A stretch of DNA of 64,000 nucleotides, taken from the NCBI RefSeq assembly GCF_000967865.1, contig NZ_JXRU01000039.1:1-64000 (forward strand), in the 5' to 3' direction. Positions 53,366 through 61,983 of this stretch are shown here, one piece after another. Both the position numbers and the translations under genes were made by a program. Origin of the DNA: Microbacterium sp. SA39 (lineage in GTDB: Bacteria; Actinomycetota; Actinomycetes; Actinomycetales; Microbacteriaceae). The notes beneath the pieces were generated by a model. It ran no database searches. It had not been told where the DNA came from and saw nothing but the letters and a program-made list of their open reading frames with translations. Numbering within the stretch: position 1 is the first letter of the stretch; every line of letters starts with the position of its first letter.

Positions 53366-54127
53366 GTGCCGAACAGTTACCTCGCCCCGAAGGGCACCCC
53401 AGTCACTCTGCTCGAGTACGAGCACGGCGGGTCGACCCTCATCGCGGAGGCCTTCGGCGAGGGCGATCACACCTTCCTCCTGCTGCACGGCATCGGCATG
53501 GGTCGCAGCGTCTACCTCGACGTGGTGCAGCGGCTGAAGGGGCGTGTGATCGCCCTCGACCTGCCCGGATTCGGCGAAGCGCCGGAGCCCACGCGCACCC
53601 TCACCATGGAGCGGCATGCGGATCTCGTGGCCGCGTACCTGCGCCACGTCGACGCCGGACCGGTCGTGGTCATCGGTCACTCGATGGGCAGTCAGATCGC
53701 CGCGGAGCTCGCGGCGCGGCATCCGTCTCTCGTCGAAGGCGTCATCCTCGCGGGTCCGACGGTCGACAAGGCGGCGCGCAATGTCGGCTCACAGGCCCGC
53801 TACCTGCTGACGGACCTCGTCGGAGAGCGGCCCCTCGTGATCTGGCGCGGTGCGAGAGAGTACCTCCGCGGCGGTCCGCACCTCATCCGAAAGATCCGCG
53901 CGACGATCGTGCACGAGCCGGAGGATGCCTTCGCCCGTATCGACTGCCCGGTGCTGGTGCTGCGTGGGGAGGACGACCCGCTGGCGCCGATGAGCTGGTG
54001 CCGGGCGATCATCGACGCGATTCCCGGTGCCGACCTGCAGATCATTCCCGATCACGGACACGGCACCCTTATCAGCGACTCGGCGCCGGCCGCGCGGATG
54101 ATCCAGCGCTTCGCCGACGCCCTCTGA
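53366..54127 (+). CDS. Alpha/beta hydrolase
   Basis: A 253-residue hydrolase. HGIGMGRS gives the oxyanion hole, GHSMGS the nucleophile Ser, Asp in LRGEDDPLAP, and His in PDHGHGTLI. The GTG at 53366 follows TACCGT (53354-53359) by 6 nt, indicating a leaderless mRNA. Substrate not predictable; meta-cleavage hydrolases and lysophospholipases are among the relatives. It converges on a small minus-strand gene 1 bp away. Confidence 0.88.
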   Translation: MPNSYLAPKGTPVTLLEYEHGGSTLIAEAFGEGDHTFLLLHGIGMGRSVYLDVVQRLKGRVIALDLPGFGEAPEPTRTLTMERHADLVAAYLRHVDAGPVVVIGHSMGSQIAAELAARHPSLVEGVILAGPTVDKAARNVGSQARYLLTDLVGERPLVIWRGAREYLRGGPHLIRKIRATIVHEPEDAFARIDCPVLVLRGEDDPLAPMSWCRAIIDAIPGADLQIIPDHGHGTLISDSAPAARMIQRFADAL

Positions 54128-54128
54128 C

Positions 54129-54305
54129 TCAGAGGTAGCCCCGGAACCTGACGCTGTCGGATGCGGAGTCATCGAGCGCCTTCGACAGCGCCGGATCCAC
54201 CGCGAAGCCGTCCGGATCGGCCCGGGGTGCCGGTCGCGGCTTCCGCATCAGCATCGCGAACCATGCTGCAGCGAGCAGACCGTGAATGAGCAGCAGCGTC
54301 TCCAT
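54129..54305 (-). CDS. Small membrane-anchored hypothetical protein
   Basis: A 58-residue protein with one N-terminal helix (TLLLIHGLLAAAWFAMLM) and an acidic tail. I do not recognise it. The ATG at 54305 follows TACCGT (complement of 54312-54317) by 6 nt, a leaderless start that supports it as a real gene. Longer in-frame starts upstream are not supported. Confidence 0.6.
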   Translation of the reverse strand: METLLLIHGLLAAAWFAMLMRKPRPAPRADPDGFAVDPALSKALDDSASDSVRFRGYL

Positions 54306-54361
54306 GCCAGCACGGTAACCCGGCAGAGGGGGTGGCGTCCAGCGGCCGGGTTGCGTCACCC

Positions 54362-54446
54362 GTTCACAATTCAGTCAGAATTCCGCCGGAGGCGTGTTCT
54401 CCCGCCGTTTCGCGTCAACGGCCGGAGTTCTTGCTGAATTGTGAAC
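54362..54446. repeat. 85-bp palindrome, family 2, copy 2
   Basis: GTTCACAATTCAGTCAGAAT and TC (54362-54383) return as GTTCTTGCTGAATTGTGAAC (54427-54446) around a 43-nt loop. The right arm and stop region overlap the end of the AbiEi-like gene. Confidence 0.85.
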
Positions 54447-55320
54447 GCCGACCATCGGTGACTCGTGGGCCTAGGGCCTCGATGATCTCCCGCAGTTGCT
54501 GTTGCAGGGCCGTCTGCTCGCCGAGGATGTCCGCCGCCAGAGGCCGGATCGTCACATACCCCTGGCGGGCGGCGGCGAGGTCTCGTCTCCGGGCGGCCTG
54601 CTGCTTCTGCCAGCCCTCGTGGAACTCCTTGCTGTCGCATTCGATGATCAGCCAGCCCTCGACGACGAAGTCGACGCGACCGACGCCGTCGATCTCCACC
54701 TGCGTCTCGTACTTCACGCCGAGAGCCCGCAGGATCAGCCGAACGAACGTCTCCGGCCCCGAACCGGCGGAGCCGTCGACGAGCGGGCGTAGCGGCTGCA
54801 CGCGGGCAGGCAGTCCTGCGAAGACCTCATCGAGCTGAACGATCGTGAGGAGACCGTGGTGCAGAAGGCTGTCCAGCGTTGCGATCGCGGCGCGCGGTTC
54901 TTGGCATCGCACCGCATGACGGGCTGCATCGATCAACGGCGCGACATGAAGAAGGGTGGGCGCGTCAGGCGAGGAGCTCCAGTGATACGTCACGTCCTTC
55001 ACAGTGGGCGTACGCAACCGCGAGCTGCCGCGCGTGACGAAGACATGCAGACCGTGGCGCCGATGAACGAACACTCCCATCGCCGCGAACAGCGACAGAC
55101 ACGTCAGTCGCCCTCCGATACGTACGGCTTCCACGGCGTCGTCTTCCACCGCATCCAGAAGGTACCGATCACGACGGACGTGCTGAAGACGGCCCTGACG
55201 CACGGCGAGCGCGATCGCACGGCCGGACAGGCGCCGGTCGATGAGGTCGGCGCGGGTGAATGCCACCCGCGAATAGATGGCGGCGGCGCGCTGCGCGACG
55301 GTCTGCTTCTCTTCGGTCAT
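54415..55320 (-). CDS. AbiEi-antitoxin-like / DUF559 endonuclease-fold protein
   Basis: A 301-residue protein. The N-terminus (about 12-60, FTRADLIDRRLSGRAIALAV then RVRRDRYLL-like VRRDRYLL) is the winged-helix AbiEi antitoxin domain. The C-terminus (about 195-285) is a DUF559/Vsr-like nuclease fold with VDFVVEGWLIIECDSKEFH (the D..ExK-type acidic residues). No AbiEii toxin gene is adjacent, and such orphan fusions are common in actinobacteria. The final residues (RRSQFSKNSGR) are translated from a palindromic repeat that contains the stop. The gene is flanked by two copies of that repeat. Confidence 0.8.
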   Translation of the reverse strand: MTEEKQTVAQRAAAIYSRVAFTRADLIDRRLSGRAIALAVRQGRLQHVRRDRYLLDAVEDDAVEAVRIGGRLTCLSLFAAMGVFVHRRHGLHVFVTRGSSRLRTPTVKDVTYHWSSSPDAPTLLHVAPLIDAARHAVRCQEPRAAIATLDSLLHHGLLTIVQLDEVFAGLPARVQPLRPLVDGSAGSGPETFVRLILRALGVKYETQVEIDGVGRVDFVVEGWLIIECDSKEFHEGWQKQQAARRRDLAAARQGYVTIRPLAADILGEQTALQQQLREIIEALGPRVTDGRRSQFSKNSGR

Positions 55321-55428
55321 CAGAGAAGTGTGCGAATCACGACATCAGACCGGATGCCGGGACCGGGGAATGTGAACGGTTTTCGGCACCGGGAGATCGG
55401 TGCAGGACTGGTGTCTCGGCCGGTCCTC

Positions 55429-55513
55429 GTTCACAATTCAGCAAGAATTCCGGGGATTCGGTTCTCAGCGGCCCGTGAGCGCCGCCTAGCCCAGTTCTTG
55501 CTGAATTGTGAAC
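55429..55513. repeat. 85-bp palindrome, family 2, copy 3
   Basis: GTTCACAATTCAGCAAGAAT and TC (55429-55450) return as GTTCTTGCTGAATTGTGAAC (55494-55513) around a 43-nt loop. It lies between the mnhG stop and the AbiEi-like gene start. Confidence 0.85.
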
Positions 55514-55550
55514 GCCGGACGACGGTGACCGACGTCGCAGTCGCCCGCCG

Positions 55551-55940
55551 CTAACCGGCGGCGGGTGGGGTCTGCTTCGACTCGGCCAGTTCGTCGACGA
55601 CGAGGCCGCGCTGGTCGGTCGTGCCGTTGCGGTAGGCCTGCCGCCCGACCATGTGCGCCGAGAGCGGCGCTGTGGCGAACTGCATCAGCACGATCGGGGC
55701 GACGAGCACCAGCCCGAGCAGGATGCCGCCGACAGAGCGCTGCGACAGCGCGATGGCTCCGCAGATGAGCACGAGGCCGAGCACCTGCGGCTTGGTCGCC
55801 GCATGCAGTCGAGACGGCACATCGCGGAAGTGCAGGAGACCGACCGCTGCCGACAGGCAGAGCAGGGCGCCGAGCAGGATGAGGATGAGGACCGCCACAT
55901 CGACGACGGCATCCGGAATCATGAGACCGAGCACGTTCAT
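55551..55940 (-). CDS. mnhG: Na+/H+ antiporter subunit G
   Basis: A 129-residue membrane subunit with three helices (VVDVAVLILILLGALLCLSA, PQVLGLVLICGAIAL, GGILLGLVLVAPIVLMQFAT) and the family motif HFRDVPSRLHAATKPQVLGL. The ATG at 55940 overlaps the mnhF stop by 4 bp. It is the last gene of the Mrp operon. Role: assembly and activity of the multisubunit Na+/H+ antiporter for pH and sodium homeostasis. Confidence 0.93.
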   Translation of the reverse strand: MNVLGLMIPDAVVDVAVLILILLGALLCLSAAVGLLHFRDVPSRLHAATKPQVLGLVLICGAIALSQRSVGGILLGLVLVAPIVLMQFATAPLSAHMVGRQAYRNGTTDQRGLVVDELAESKQTPPAAG

Positions 55941-56206
55941 TGCGTCGTGGTGTCCCTTCTCGCGACGAACCGGGCGACGGCGATCGAGCCGAACACCCCG
56001 ATCGCGGCGATGATCAGCAGCACCGGGATGCTGCGGGTGTGCCCGTTGATCGCCATCTCGGCGCCGAGCACGCACATCACCTCGGTGAGCAGCACGTCGG
56101 ATGCCACGGCGCGATCGAGGATCGACGGCCCGCGCACGATCCGGATCACGGCGAGGATCGCCGCGACGGCGAACACGACCATGATCACCAGGAGCAGGAT
56201 GTTCAT
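55937..56206 (-). CDS. mnhF: Na+/H+ antiporter subunit F
   Basis: An 89-residue three-helix subunit with RIVRGPSILDRAVASDVLLT, the signature of MrpF, then VLLIIAAIGVFGSIAVARFV. It overlaps mnhE and mnhG by 4 bp each. Confidence 0.93.
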   Translation of the reverse strand: MNILLLVIMVVFAVAAILAVIRIVRGPSILDRAVASDVLLTEVMCVLGAEMAINGHTRSIPVLLIIAAIGVFGSIAVARFVARRDTTTQ

Positions 56207-56799
56207 CGGGCACCGCCCTTCGATGGGCGTGTGAGACGGCCGGCGCGCTGGTCGGCCTTCAGGGCACGGTACTGCTCCGGATCTCCGAGGGCCCGCACGA
56301 TCCGCTCCTCCCAGAGCAGCACGTGCTCACGCTGATGCTCGACATCGGCGGCGGTACGCACCCCGATCACATGCAGGTAAAGGATGCGGCGGTCGCGGTC
56401 GGCCTCGACGATGAGCGAGCCGGGAATGAGCGACGAGGTGACAGCGACGTGCGTCATGACCAGGTCATCTGCGTAGCGCAGCGGCACCGCGATGATGGCG
56501 GCGCCCGGCTGCCGGCGGAAGTCGAACACCTGGATGGTGACCGCCAGCGCACCGCGGAGCACCGCGAACAGGAACGAGATCGTGAACACCACGGCGTACC
56601 AGATGTTGATCCGACCCGACAGCGCGACGGTCGGCAGGCGGAACACACGCGTCACGAACACCGCGACGATGAGCCCGGTCAGGAACGAGAGTGGGGTGAA
56701 CTGCGCCCACAGCAGCATCCACAGCACGACCAGCCAGGCGAGGAACGGCAGCTGCACGCGGATGTCGCGCCAGAGGTGACGCCGGGTGTCGCGCGCCAT
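56203..56799 (-). CDS. mnhE: Na+/H+ antiporter subunit E
   Basis: A 198-residue subunit with two or three N-terminal helices and a cytoplasmic tail. DLVMTHVAVTSSLIPGSLIV is characteristic of MrpE. The ATG at 56799 shares one base with the mnhD stop (TGATG); more upstream in-frame sequence belongs to mnhD's opposite frame. Confidence 0.92.
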   Translation of the reverse strand: MARDTRRHLWRDIRVQLPFLAWLVVLWMLLWAQFTPLSFLTGLIVAVFVTRVFRLPTVALSGRINIWYAVVFTISFLFAVLRGALAVTIQVFDFRRQPGAAIIAVPLRYADDLVMTHVAVTSSLIPGSLIVEADRDRRILYLHVIGVRTAADVEHQREHVLLWEERIVRALGDPEQYRALKADQRAGRLTRPSKGGAR

Positions 56800-58349
56800 C
56801 AGCCCACCTCCTCTTCCAGCTGAACGAGATTCACCGGCTGCAGCAGGCCTGCACCGATGCGGTCGCAGAGTGCGTACAGGGGGCCCGCGAAGATGGTCAG
56901 CGCGAGGGTCACCGCGACCATTCCCCCGGTCGCGAGCGTCATGATCTTCGGGATGCGGCGGCGTTCCTGCTGGTCGTCGGCCGCGGGGGCGTTGCCGAGG
57001 TGTGAGATGCGACCCTCGGTCTCGCTGGAGTCCTCCTCCTCGCGCCAGAACGCGAGGTTCCACGCACGCATCAGGGCATAGAGGGTGAGCAGCGAGGTGA
57101 CGATGCCGCCGATGATCAGCACGATCATGAGCGGGGTGCCGACGGATGCCGCGGCCTCGAACAGCGCGAATTTGCCGATGAACCCGGAGAACGGCGGCAG
57201 GCCGCCGAGGTTGATCGCGGGCACGAAGTACAGCACGGCGATCACCGGGGCCACCTTCAGCAGTCCCTTGACCCGCAGGATCGAGGTGCTGCCGGCTCGG
57301 CGCTCCACGAGTCCGACGGCGAGGAACAGAGTGGTCTGCACGACGATGTGGTGGACGATGTAGTAGACCGTCGCACCGATCGCGGCGGGCGTCGCGATCG
57401 CGAGGCCGAAGATCATGTAGCCCACGTGACTCACGAGCGTGAACGACAGGATTCGCTTGAGTTCCGCCTGCGCCACGGCGCCGAGCACCCCGATGATCAT
57501 GGTCGCCAACGCGATGATGAGTAGGACGGTGTCGATGCTGTTCGACGCGAAGAGCTGCGTCTCGGTGCGGATGAGGGCGTAGACACCGACCTTCGTCAGC
57601 AATCCCGCGAACACCGCGGTCACCGGTGCCGGGGCGGTCGGGTAGGAGTCGGGCAGCCAGAACGACACGGGGAAGATGGCCGCCTTGATGCCGAAGGCGA
57701 CCACCAGCATGAGGTGCAGCACGAGCTGCGTCTCCTGTGGGAGCTCCGACATCCGCTCGGCGATCTGCGCCATGTTCACAGTGCCGAGCGCCCCGTAGAT
57801 CATCGCGATCGAGGCGAGGAACAGAATCGACGACACCAGCGACACGACGATGTAGACGGCACCGGTGCGGATGCGGGACTCGGTGCTGCCGAGAGTGATC
57901 AGCACGTACGAGGCCACGAGCAGGATCTCGAAGCCGACGTAGAGGTTGAAGAGGTCGCCGGCTATGAACGCGTTGAAGATGCCCGCGGCGAGGATCAGGT
58001 ACGAGGGGTTGAAGATCGAGATCGGGGTCTCTTCCGCACCGTCGGCGACGCCCTGGCCGATCGAGAACAGGAGCACCGCGAGCAGCACGATGCTCGACAC
58101 CAGCACGAGCAGGGCCGACAGCCGGTCGACGTACAGCACGATGCCGAACGGCACCGGCCAGCCGCCGACGGAGACGGCGATCGGGGCGCCGGCATCCACC
58201 ACCACCAGCAGCACGGCGGCGATGATCGAGACGATCGCGAGGGTGGCGACGGTGACGAACACCTGCAGGCGGGCGTTGCGGCCGAAGATGAGGGTGATGG
58301 CGGCGCCGAGGAGCGGCAGGGTGACGAGGAGCGGGACGAGTGCGGTCAT
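56799..58349 (-). CDS. mnhD: Na+/H+ antiporter subunit D
   Basis: A 516-residue proton-translocating subunit related to NuoM/NuoN, with about 14 helices. It has KAAIFPVSFWLPDSYPTAPA (helix 7-8 region with key Lys and Pro), TKVGVYALIRTETQLF, and SFTLVSHVGYMIFGLA. It overlaps mnhC by 4 bp. With MnhA it forms the two ion-translocating modules. Confidence 0.95.
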   Translation of the reverse strand: MTALVPLLVTLPLLGAAITLIFGRNARLQVFVTVATLAIVSIIAAVLLVVVDAGAPIAVSVGGWPVPFGIVLYVDRLSALLVLVSSIVLLAVLLFSIGQGVADGAEETPISIFNPSYLILAAGIFNAFIAGDLFNLYVGFEILLVASYVLITLGSTESRIRTGAVYIVVSLVSSILFLASIAMIYGALGTVNMAQIAERMSELPQETQLVLHLMLVVAFGIKAAIFPVSFWLPDSYPTAPAPVTAVFAGLLTKVGVYALIRTETQLFASNSIDTVLLIIALATMIIGVLGAVAQAELKRILSFTLVSHVGYMIFGLAIATPAAIGATVYYIVHHIVVQTTLFLAVGLVERRAGSTSILRVKGLLKVAPVIAVLYFVPAINLGGLPPFSGFIGKFALFEAAASVGTPLMIVLIIGGIVTSLLTLYALMRAWNLAFWREEEDSSETEGRISHLGNAPAADDQQERRRIPKIMTLATGGMVAVTLALTIFAGPLYALCDRIGAGLLQPVNLVQLEEEVG

Positions 58350-58897
58350 GACCGGGCCCCTTCGTCGTCCTCAGGATCGCGCCCGTCTCCGGGTCGGGCT
58401 ACCGGCGCATCGACGGGCGCGTCGTCCTGGATCGACGGATGATCGCGCATGTGGAGCACGGTGATCGGGGCGGTCTGCACGCCGACGAAGTCGGTGGTCG
58501 CCTCCTCCTCGAGGTTGGCGTCGTCCTCCAGAACGTCTTCGTCAGCATCCGTACGGGCGCGGAGCGCGATGTCGGCCGCATCGTCCTCGACCGTGTCGGC
58601 CTGGCCCAGCTGCCAGGAGCGGTAGATCAGGGCGAGGAGGAACGCCGACACGGCGAAGGTGATCACGATGGCCGTGAGGGTGAGCGCCTGCGGGAGCGGA
58701 TCGCTCATCTCACCCTCGGCACCGTAGAACGGCGCGGTCCCCGGCACTCCCATCACGATCAGCAGCAACAGGTTCGTGGCATTGCCGAGAAGCAGGAAAC
58801 CGATCAGCACGCGGGTGAGGCTGCGCTCCAGCATCGCGTACACGCCGCAGGCGAAGAGCACCGCCATCACGACGATCAGGGTGAGCGAGACGTCCAT
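58346..58897 (-). CDS. mnhC: Na+/H+ antiporter subunit C
   Basis: A 183-residue NuoK-like three-helix subunit (SLTLIVVMAVLFACGVYAML, ...LTRVLIGFLLLGNATNLLLL, TLTAIVITFAVSAFLLALIY) with an acidic cytoplasmic tail of about 75 residues that is longer than usual. The ATG at 58897 shares a base with the mnhA stop. Confidence 0.92.
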   Translation of the reverse strand: MDVSLTLIVVMAVLFACGVYAMLERSLTRVLIGFLLLGNATNLLLLIVMGVPGTAPFYGAEGEMSDPLPQALTLTAIVITFAVSAFLLALIYRSWQLGQADTVEDDAADIALRARTDADEDVLEDDANLEEEATTDFVGVQTAPITVLHMRDHPSIQDDAPVDAPVARPGDGRDPEDDEGARS

Positions 58898-61854
58898 CAG
58901 CTGCGCACCCCTCCCTGCGTCGGGCTCTCCTGCGGGCGGAGCGCGGATTGGCGGTCGACCTCGGCGCCGAGGCTGCGCAGCACGTCGAGCACGAGTCCGA
59001 TCACGACCAGGTACACGCCGATGTCGAAGATGGTGGACGTCACGAACTCCATATGCCCGATGCCGGGGATCTCCCACTCCCAGAACGAGTTCGTGAGCGG
59101 CGCCATCCCGAAGAACAACGGGACGACCGCGGTGCCCACGGCGATGATGAGGCCGGCGCCCAGGAGCCGACCGGCATCCGTCGGCGCGGCCGCGCCGAGC
59201 TCCCAGCGACCGCCGGCGATGTACCGCATGACCAAGGCCATGCCTGCGACCAGGCCGCCGGCGAAGCCACCGCCGGGAAGGTTGTGCCCGGCGAAGAGCA
59301 GGAAGATCGAGACCACGATGATCGTGTGGAACAGGATGCGGACGATCACCTCGAGGAGAATCGACCGGTTCTCCGGTTTCATCTTCTGCCCGCCGATGAG
59401 CCACGCCCGCGGGCTGTCCTCGTTCTCGGAGGTCTGGAAGCGGATGCCCTCGGTCGTCTCGACCAGGGGTCGACTGCGAGCCGCCTTGCGCGTGGCGCGC
59501 GGCAGGTCCTTGGTCGCGGCGAGCAGGTCGGCGCGGTGGGTGACGAAGACGAGGGATGCCACGCCGGTCGCGGCGAGCACGAGCACGGAGAGCTCTCCCA
59601 TCGTGTCCCAGCCGCGCAGATCGACGAGCGCGACGTTGACGACGTTCTTCCCGTGGCCGATTTCGTAGGCCAGCTTCGGGAACACGGTGGAGATCGGCTC
59701 GGCGACGCGCGACTGGGTGGCGACCACCGCGACGAACGCCATGGTGACGCCTACGCCGATCGCCAGCACGGCGCGCGGAATCCGGCCGACCGAGGCGTTG
59801 TGCTCGCCCATCCGTGCCGGAAGCCGCCGCAGCACGAGGGCGAAGGTCACCATGGTGACGGTCTCGACCAGGATCTGCGTGAGCGCGAGGTCGGGGGCAC
59901 CGCTCGTCGCGAACAGCACGACCATGCCGAGCCCGGTGACCGAGACCAGCACCACGCCCGTGTAGCGCTTCTGCGCACGCACGGCGAAGACTCCGGCGAC
60001 GGCCATGATCGGCGCGACGGCGATCTGGGCCGGGGTGTGCCAGGCCGAGAGGTTGTACCGATCGACGTCGCTCGCGATCAGCGCCGTCACCTCGGCGGCG
60101 ACGAAGACCACGAAGATCGTGCCGACGTAGACCGGCAGCGAACCGCGCTGGGTGAGAGTGGTGCTGAGCACGGAGAGGCGGTCGACGCCGCGGACGACGA
60201 GGTAGTAGGCGTCTGCGGCCGTGAAGGGCAGCATCCGTGCCTTGGTGTCCCAGCCCGTACGACGCGACAGCCAGAAGACGCCGAAGCCGAGCAGGATCGA
60301 CAGGATCGAGATGCCGAGCGCCGGCTCGAGTCCGTGCCAGAGCGCGAGATACCCGGGCCCCTCGGCCGCCTCACCCGCGGCGTCGAGACCGGGTGTCGCG
60401 GTGACCGCGTATCCCTGCAGCGCGACATCCAGAGCCGGGGCGCCGATGCCCGCGGCGAGCGTGACGCCGGCGAGGATGATCGGCGCCGACAGGAAGCCGA
60501 CGGGCGGGTCGGGCCAGGCGGTGTCGGGCACGCGCTGGCCCTGCTCGTCGCGCTTGGTCCAGAAGGCTCCCCAGAGGAAGCGGATGCCGTATGCCGCGGT
60601 GAGCATGGACCCGACGCTGACCCCGATGATCGCGACGAGGCCCCAGGGCGAGCCGTGCTGAGCATCGTCGAGCAGTGCGATGAGCGTGGACTCTTTCGCG
60701 ACGAATCCCAGGGTCGGCGGGATGCCCGCCATCGAGGCCACCGAGATGAATGCCGCTGTCGCCATGACCGGCGCCTGGCGTCCGACGCCGGAGAGCTCAT
60801 CGATGTCACGGGTGGAGAGCTGGCGGTCGATGACTCCCACGATCAGGAAGAGCGCCGACTTGAAGAGCGCGTGCCCGATGACCAGGGCGAGCCCGGCGAG
60901 CGCCGAGGCCTGCGTGCCGTAGCCGACGACCACCGCGAAGAATCCCAGCTGGCTGACGGTGCCGAAGGCGAGGATGCGCTTGAGGTCGGTTTCGCGCAGC
61001 GCCTGGATGCCGCCGAGCAGCATGGTCACGATGCCGAGGGTGATGACGATCGGCCGCCACGGTCCGCTGAAAGCGAAGATCGGCGCGAAGCGGGCGATCA
61101 GGTAGATGCCGGCCTTGACCATGGCGGCGGCGTGCAGATAGGCGCTCACCGGCGTCGGCGCGGCCATCGCGCCCGGCAGCCAGAAGTGGAAGGGGAACAG
61201 GGCCGACTTGCTGATGGCGCCGATCAGCAGCATGACGATCGCCGCGTCCACGATCGGACCCGTGGGAGCGAGCTCCAGGATCTCGCGGATGCTCGACGTG
61301 CCGGCATCCACCACCAACAGCACCACGCCGACGAACATCACGAGCCCGCCGAGCGTGGTCACCAGCAGTGCCTGGAGAGCCGCGCGTCGGCTGACCGCAC
61401 GTCGACGGTAGTGGCCGATCAGGAGGTACGAGAGGATGCTCGTCACCTCCCAGAACATCACGAGCATCACGAGGTCGTCGGTGAGGACGAGGCCGTACAT
61501 CGCTCCGGCGAATCCGAGCAGCACGCCGGCGAAGGAGCCGATCCCCGCCGAGTCGTCGAGGAAGTACCAGCGGCAGTAGAGCAGCACCAGCGCGCCGACG
61601 CCGGTGACGATCAGTGTGAGCACCCACCCGAGGACGTCCATGTGCATGGACAGGTTCAGGCCGAGCTGGGGGATCCATGAGACGGAGACGTAGGGCGCCG
61701 GACCGTCGAGCACCTCGGGGGTGCGCACGAGCGCATGGACGAATGCCGCCGCGGGAATGAGAGCGGCGATGAGGAATGCCTGCGATCCCAGCCAGCGCAC
61801 CAGAACGGGCATGAGCAGCGACCCGAGGAGGAACACGGCGAGGAGCGTCAGCAT
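58897..61854 (-). CDS. mnhA: Na+/H+ antiporter subunit A fused to subunit B
   Basis: A 985-residue subunit. Residues about 1-770 are NuoL-like MrpA, with about 20 helices: KSALFPFHFWLPGAMAAPTP, AFGTVSQLGFFAVVVGYGTQ, then GAPDLALTQILVETVTMVTF. About 810-985 is an MrpB domain (ILFHTIIVVSIFLLFAGHNL then PGGGFAGGLVAGMALVMRYI). No separate mnhB gene exists in the operon. GAGGGAG lies 8 nt before the ATG at 61854. The six-gene order A(B)-C-D-E-F-G is complete. Confidence 0.95.
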   Translation of the reverse strand: MLTLLAVFLLGSLLMPVLVRWLGSQAFLIAALIPAAAFVHALVRTPEVLDGPAPYVSVSWIPQLGLNLSMHMDVLGWVLTLIVTGVGALVLLYCRWYFLDDSAGIGSFAGVLLGFAGAMYGLVLTDDLVMLVMFWEVTSILSYLLIGHYRRRAVSRRAALQALLVTTLGGLVMFVGVVLLVVDAGTSSIREILELAPTGPIVDAAIVMLLIGAISKSALFPFHFWLPGAMAAPTPVSAYLHAAAMVKAGIYLIARFAPIFAFSGPWRPIVITLGIVTMLLGGIQALRETDLKRILAFGTVSQLGFFAVVVGYGTQASALAGLALVIGHALFKSALFLIVGVIDRQLSTRDIDELSGVGRQAPVMATAAFISVASMAGIPPTLGFVAKESTLIALLDDAQHGSPWGLVAIIGVSVGSMLTAAYGIRFLWGAFWTKRDEQGQRVPDTAWPDPPVGFLSAPIILAGVTLAAGIGAPALDVALQGYAVTATPGLDAAGEAAEGPGYLALWHGLEPALGISILSILLGFGVFWLSRRTGWDTKARMLPFTAADAYYLVVRGVDRLSVLSTTLTQRGSLPVYVGTIFVVFVAAEVTALIASDVDRYNLSAWHTPAQIAVAPIMAVAGVFAVRAQKRYTGVVLVSVTGLGMVVLFATSGAPDLALTQILVETVTMVTFALVLRRLPARMGEHNASVGRIPRAVLAIGVGVTMAFVAVVATQSRVAEPISTVFPKLAYEIGHGKNVVNVALVDLRGWDTMGELSVLVLAATGVASLVFVTHRADLLAATKDLPRATRKAARSRPLVETTEGIRFQTSENEDSPRAWLIGGQKMKPENRSILLEVIVRILFHTIIVVSIFLLFAGHNLPGGGFAGGLVAGMALVMRYIAGGRWELGAAAPTDAGRLLGAGLIIAVGTAVVPLFFGMAPLTNSFWEWEIPGIGHMEFVTSTIFDIGVYLVVIGLVLDVLRSLGAEVDRQSALRPQESPTQGGVRS

Positions 61855-61983
61855 ATACGCGGCTCCCTCGGGGCTCGTCGGCCGAATGGCTCAGGCGGGC
61901 GGGTGTCCGTCCAGTTTACCGGGGCGAGGGTGCGCCGGGTTCCCGACCCTGATCCGCCGGCGACCACACCCGCAGCTGAGCGC

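Noticed and set aside
54415..55320. AbiE-type abortive infection system
   Set aside because: Only the AbiEi-like domain protein is present; no AbiEii nucleotidyltransferase toxin lies on either side, so a working AbiE pair cannot be claimed.
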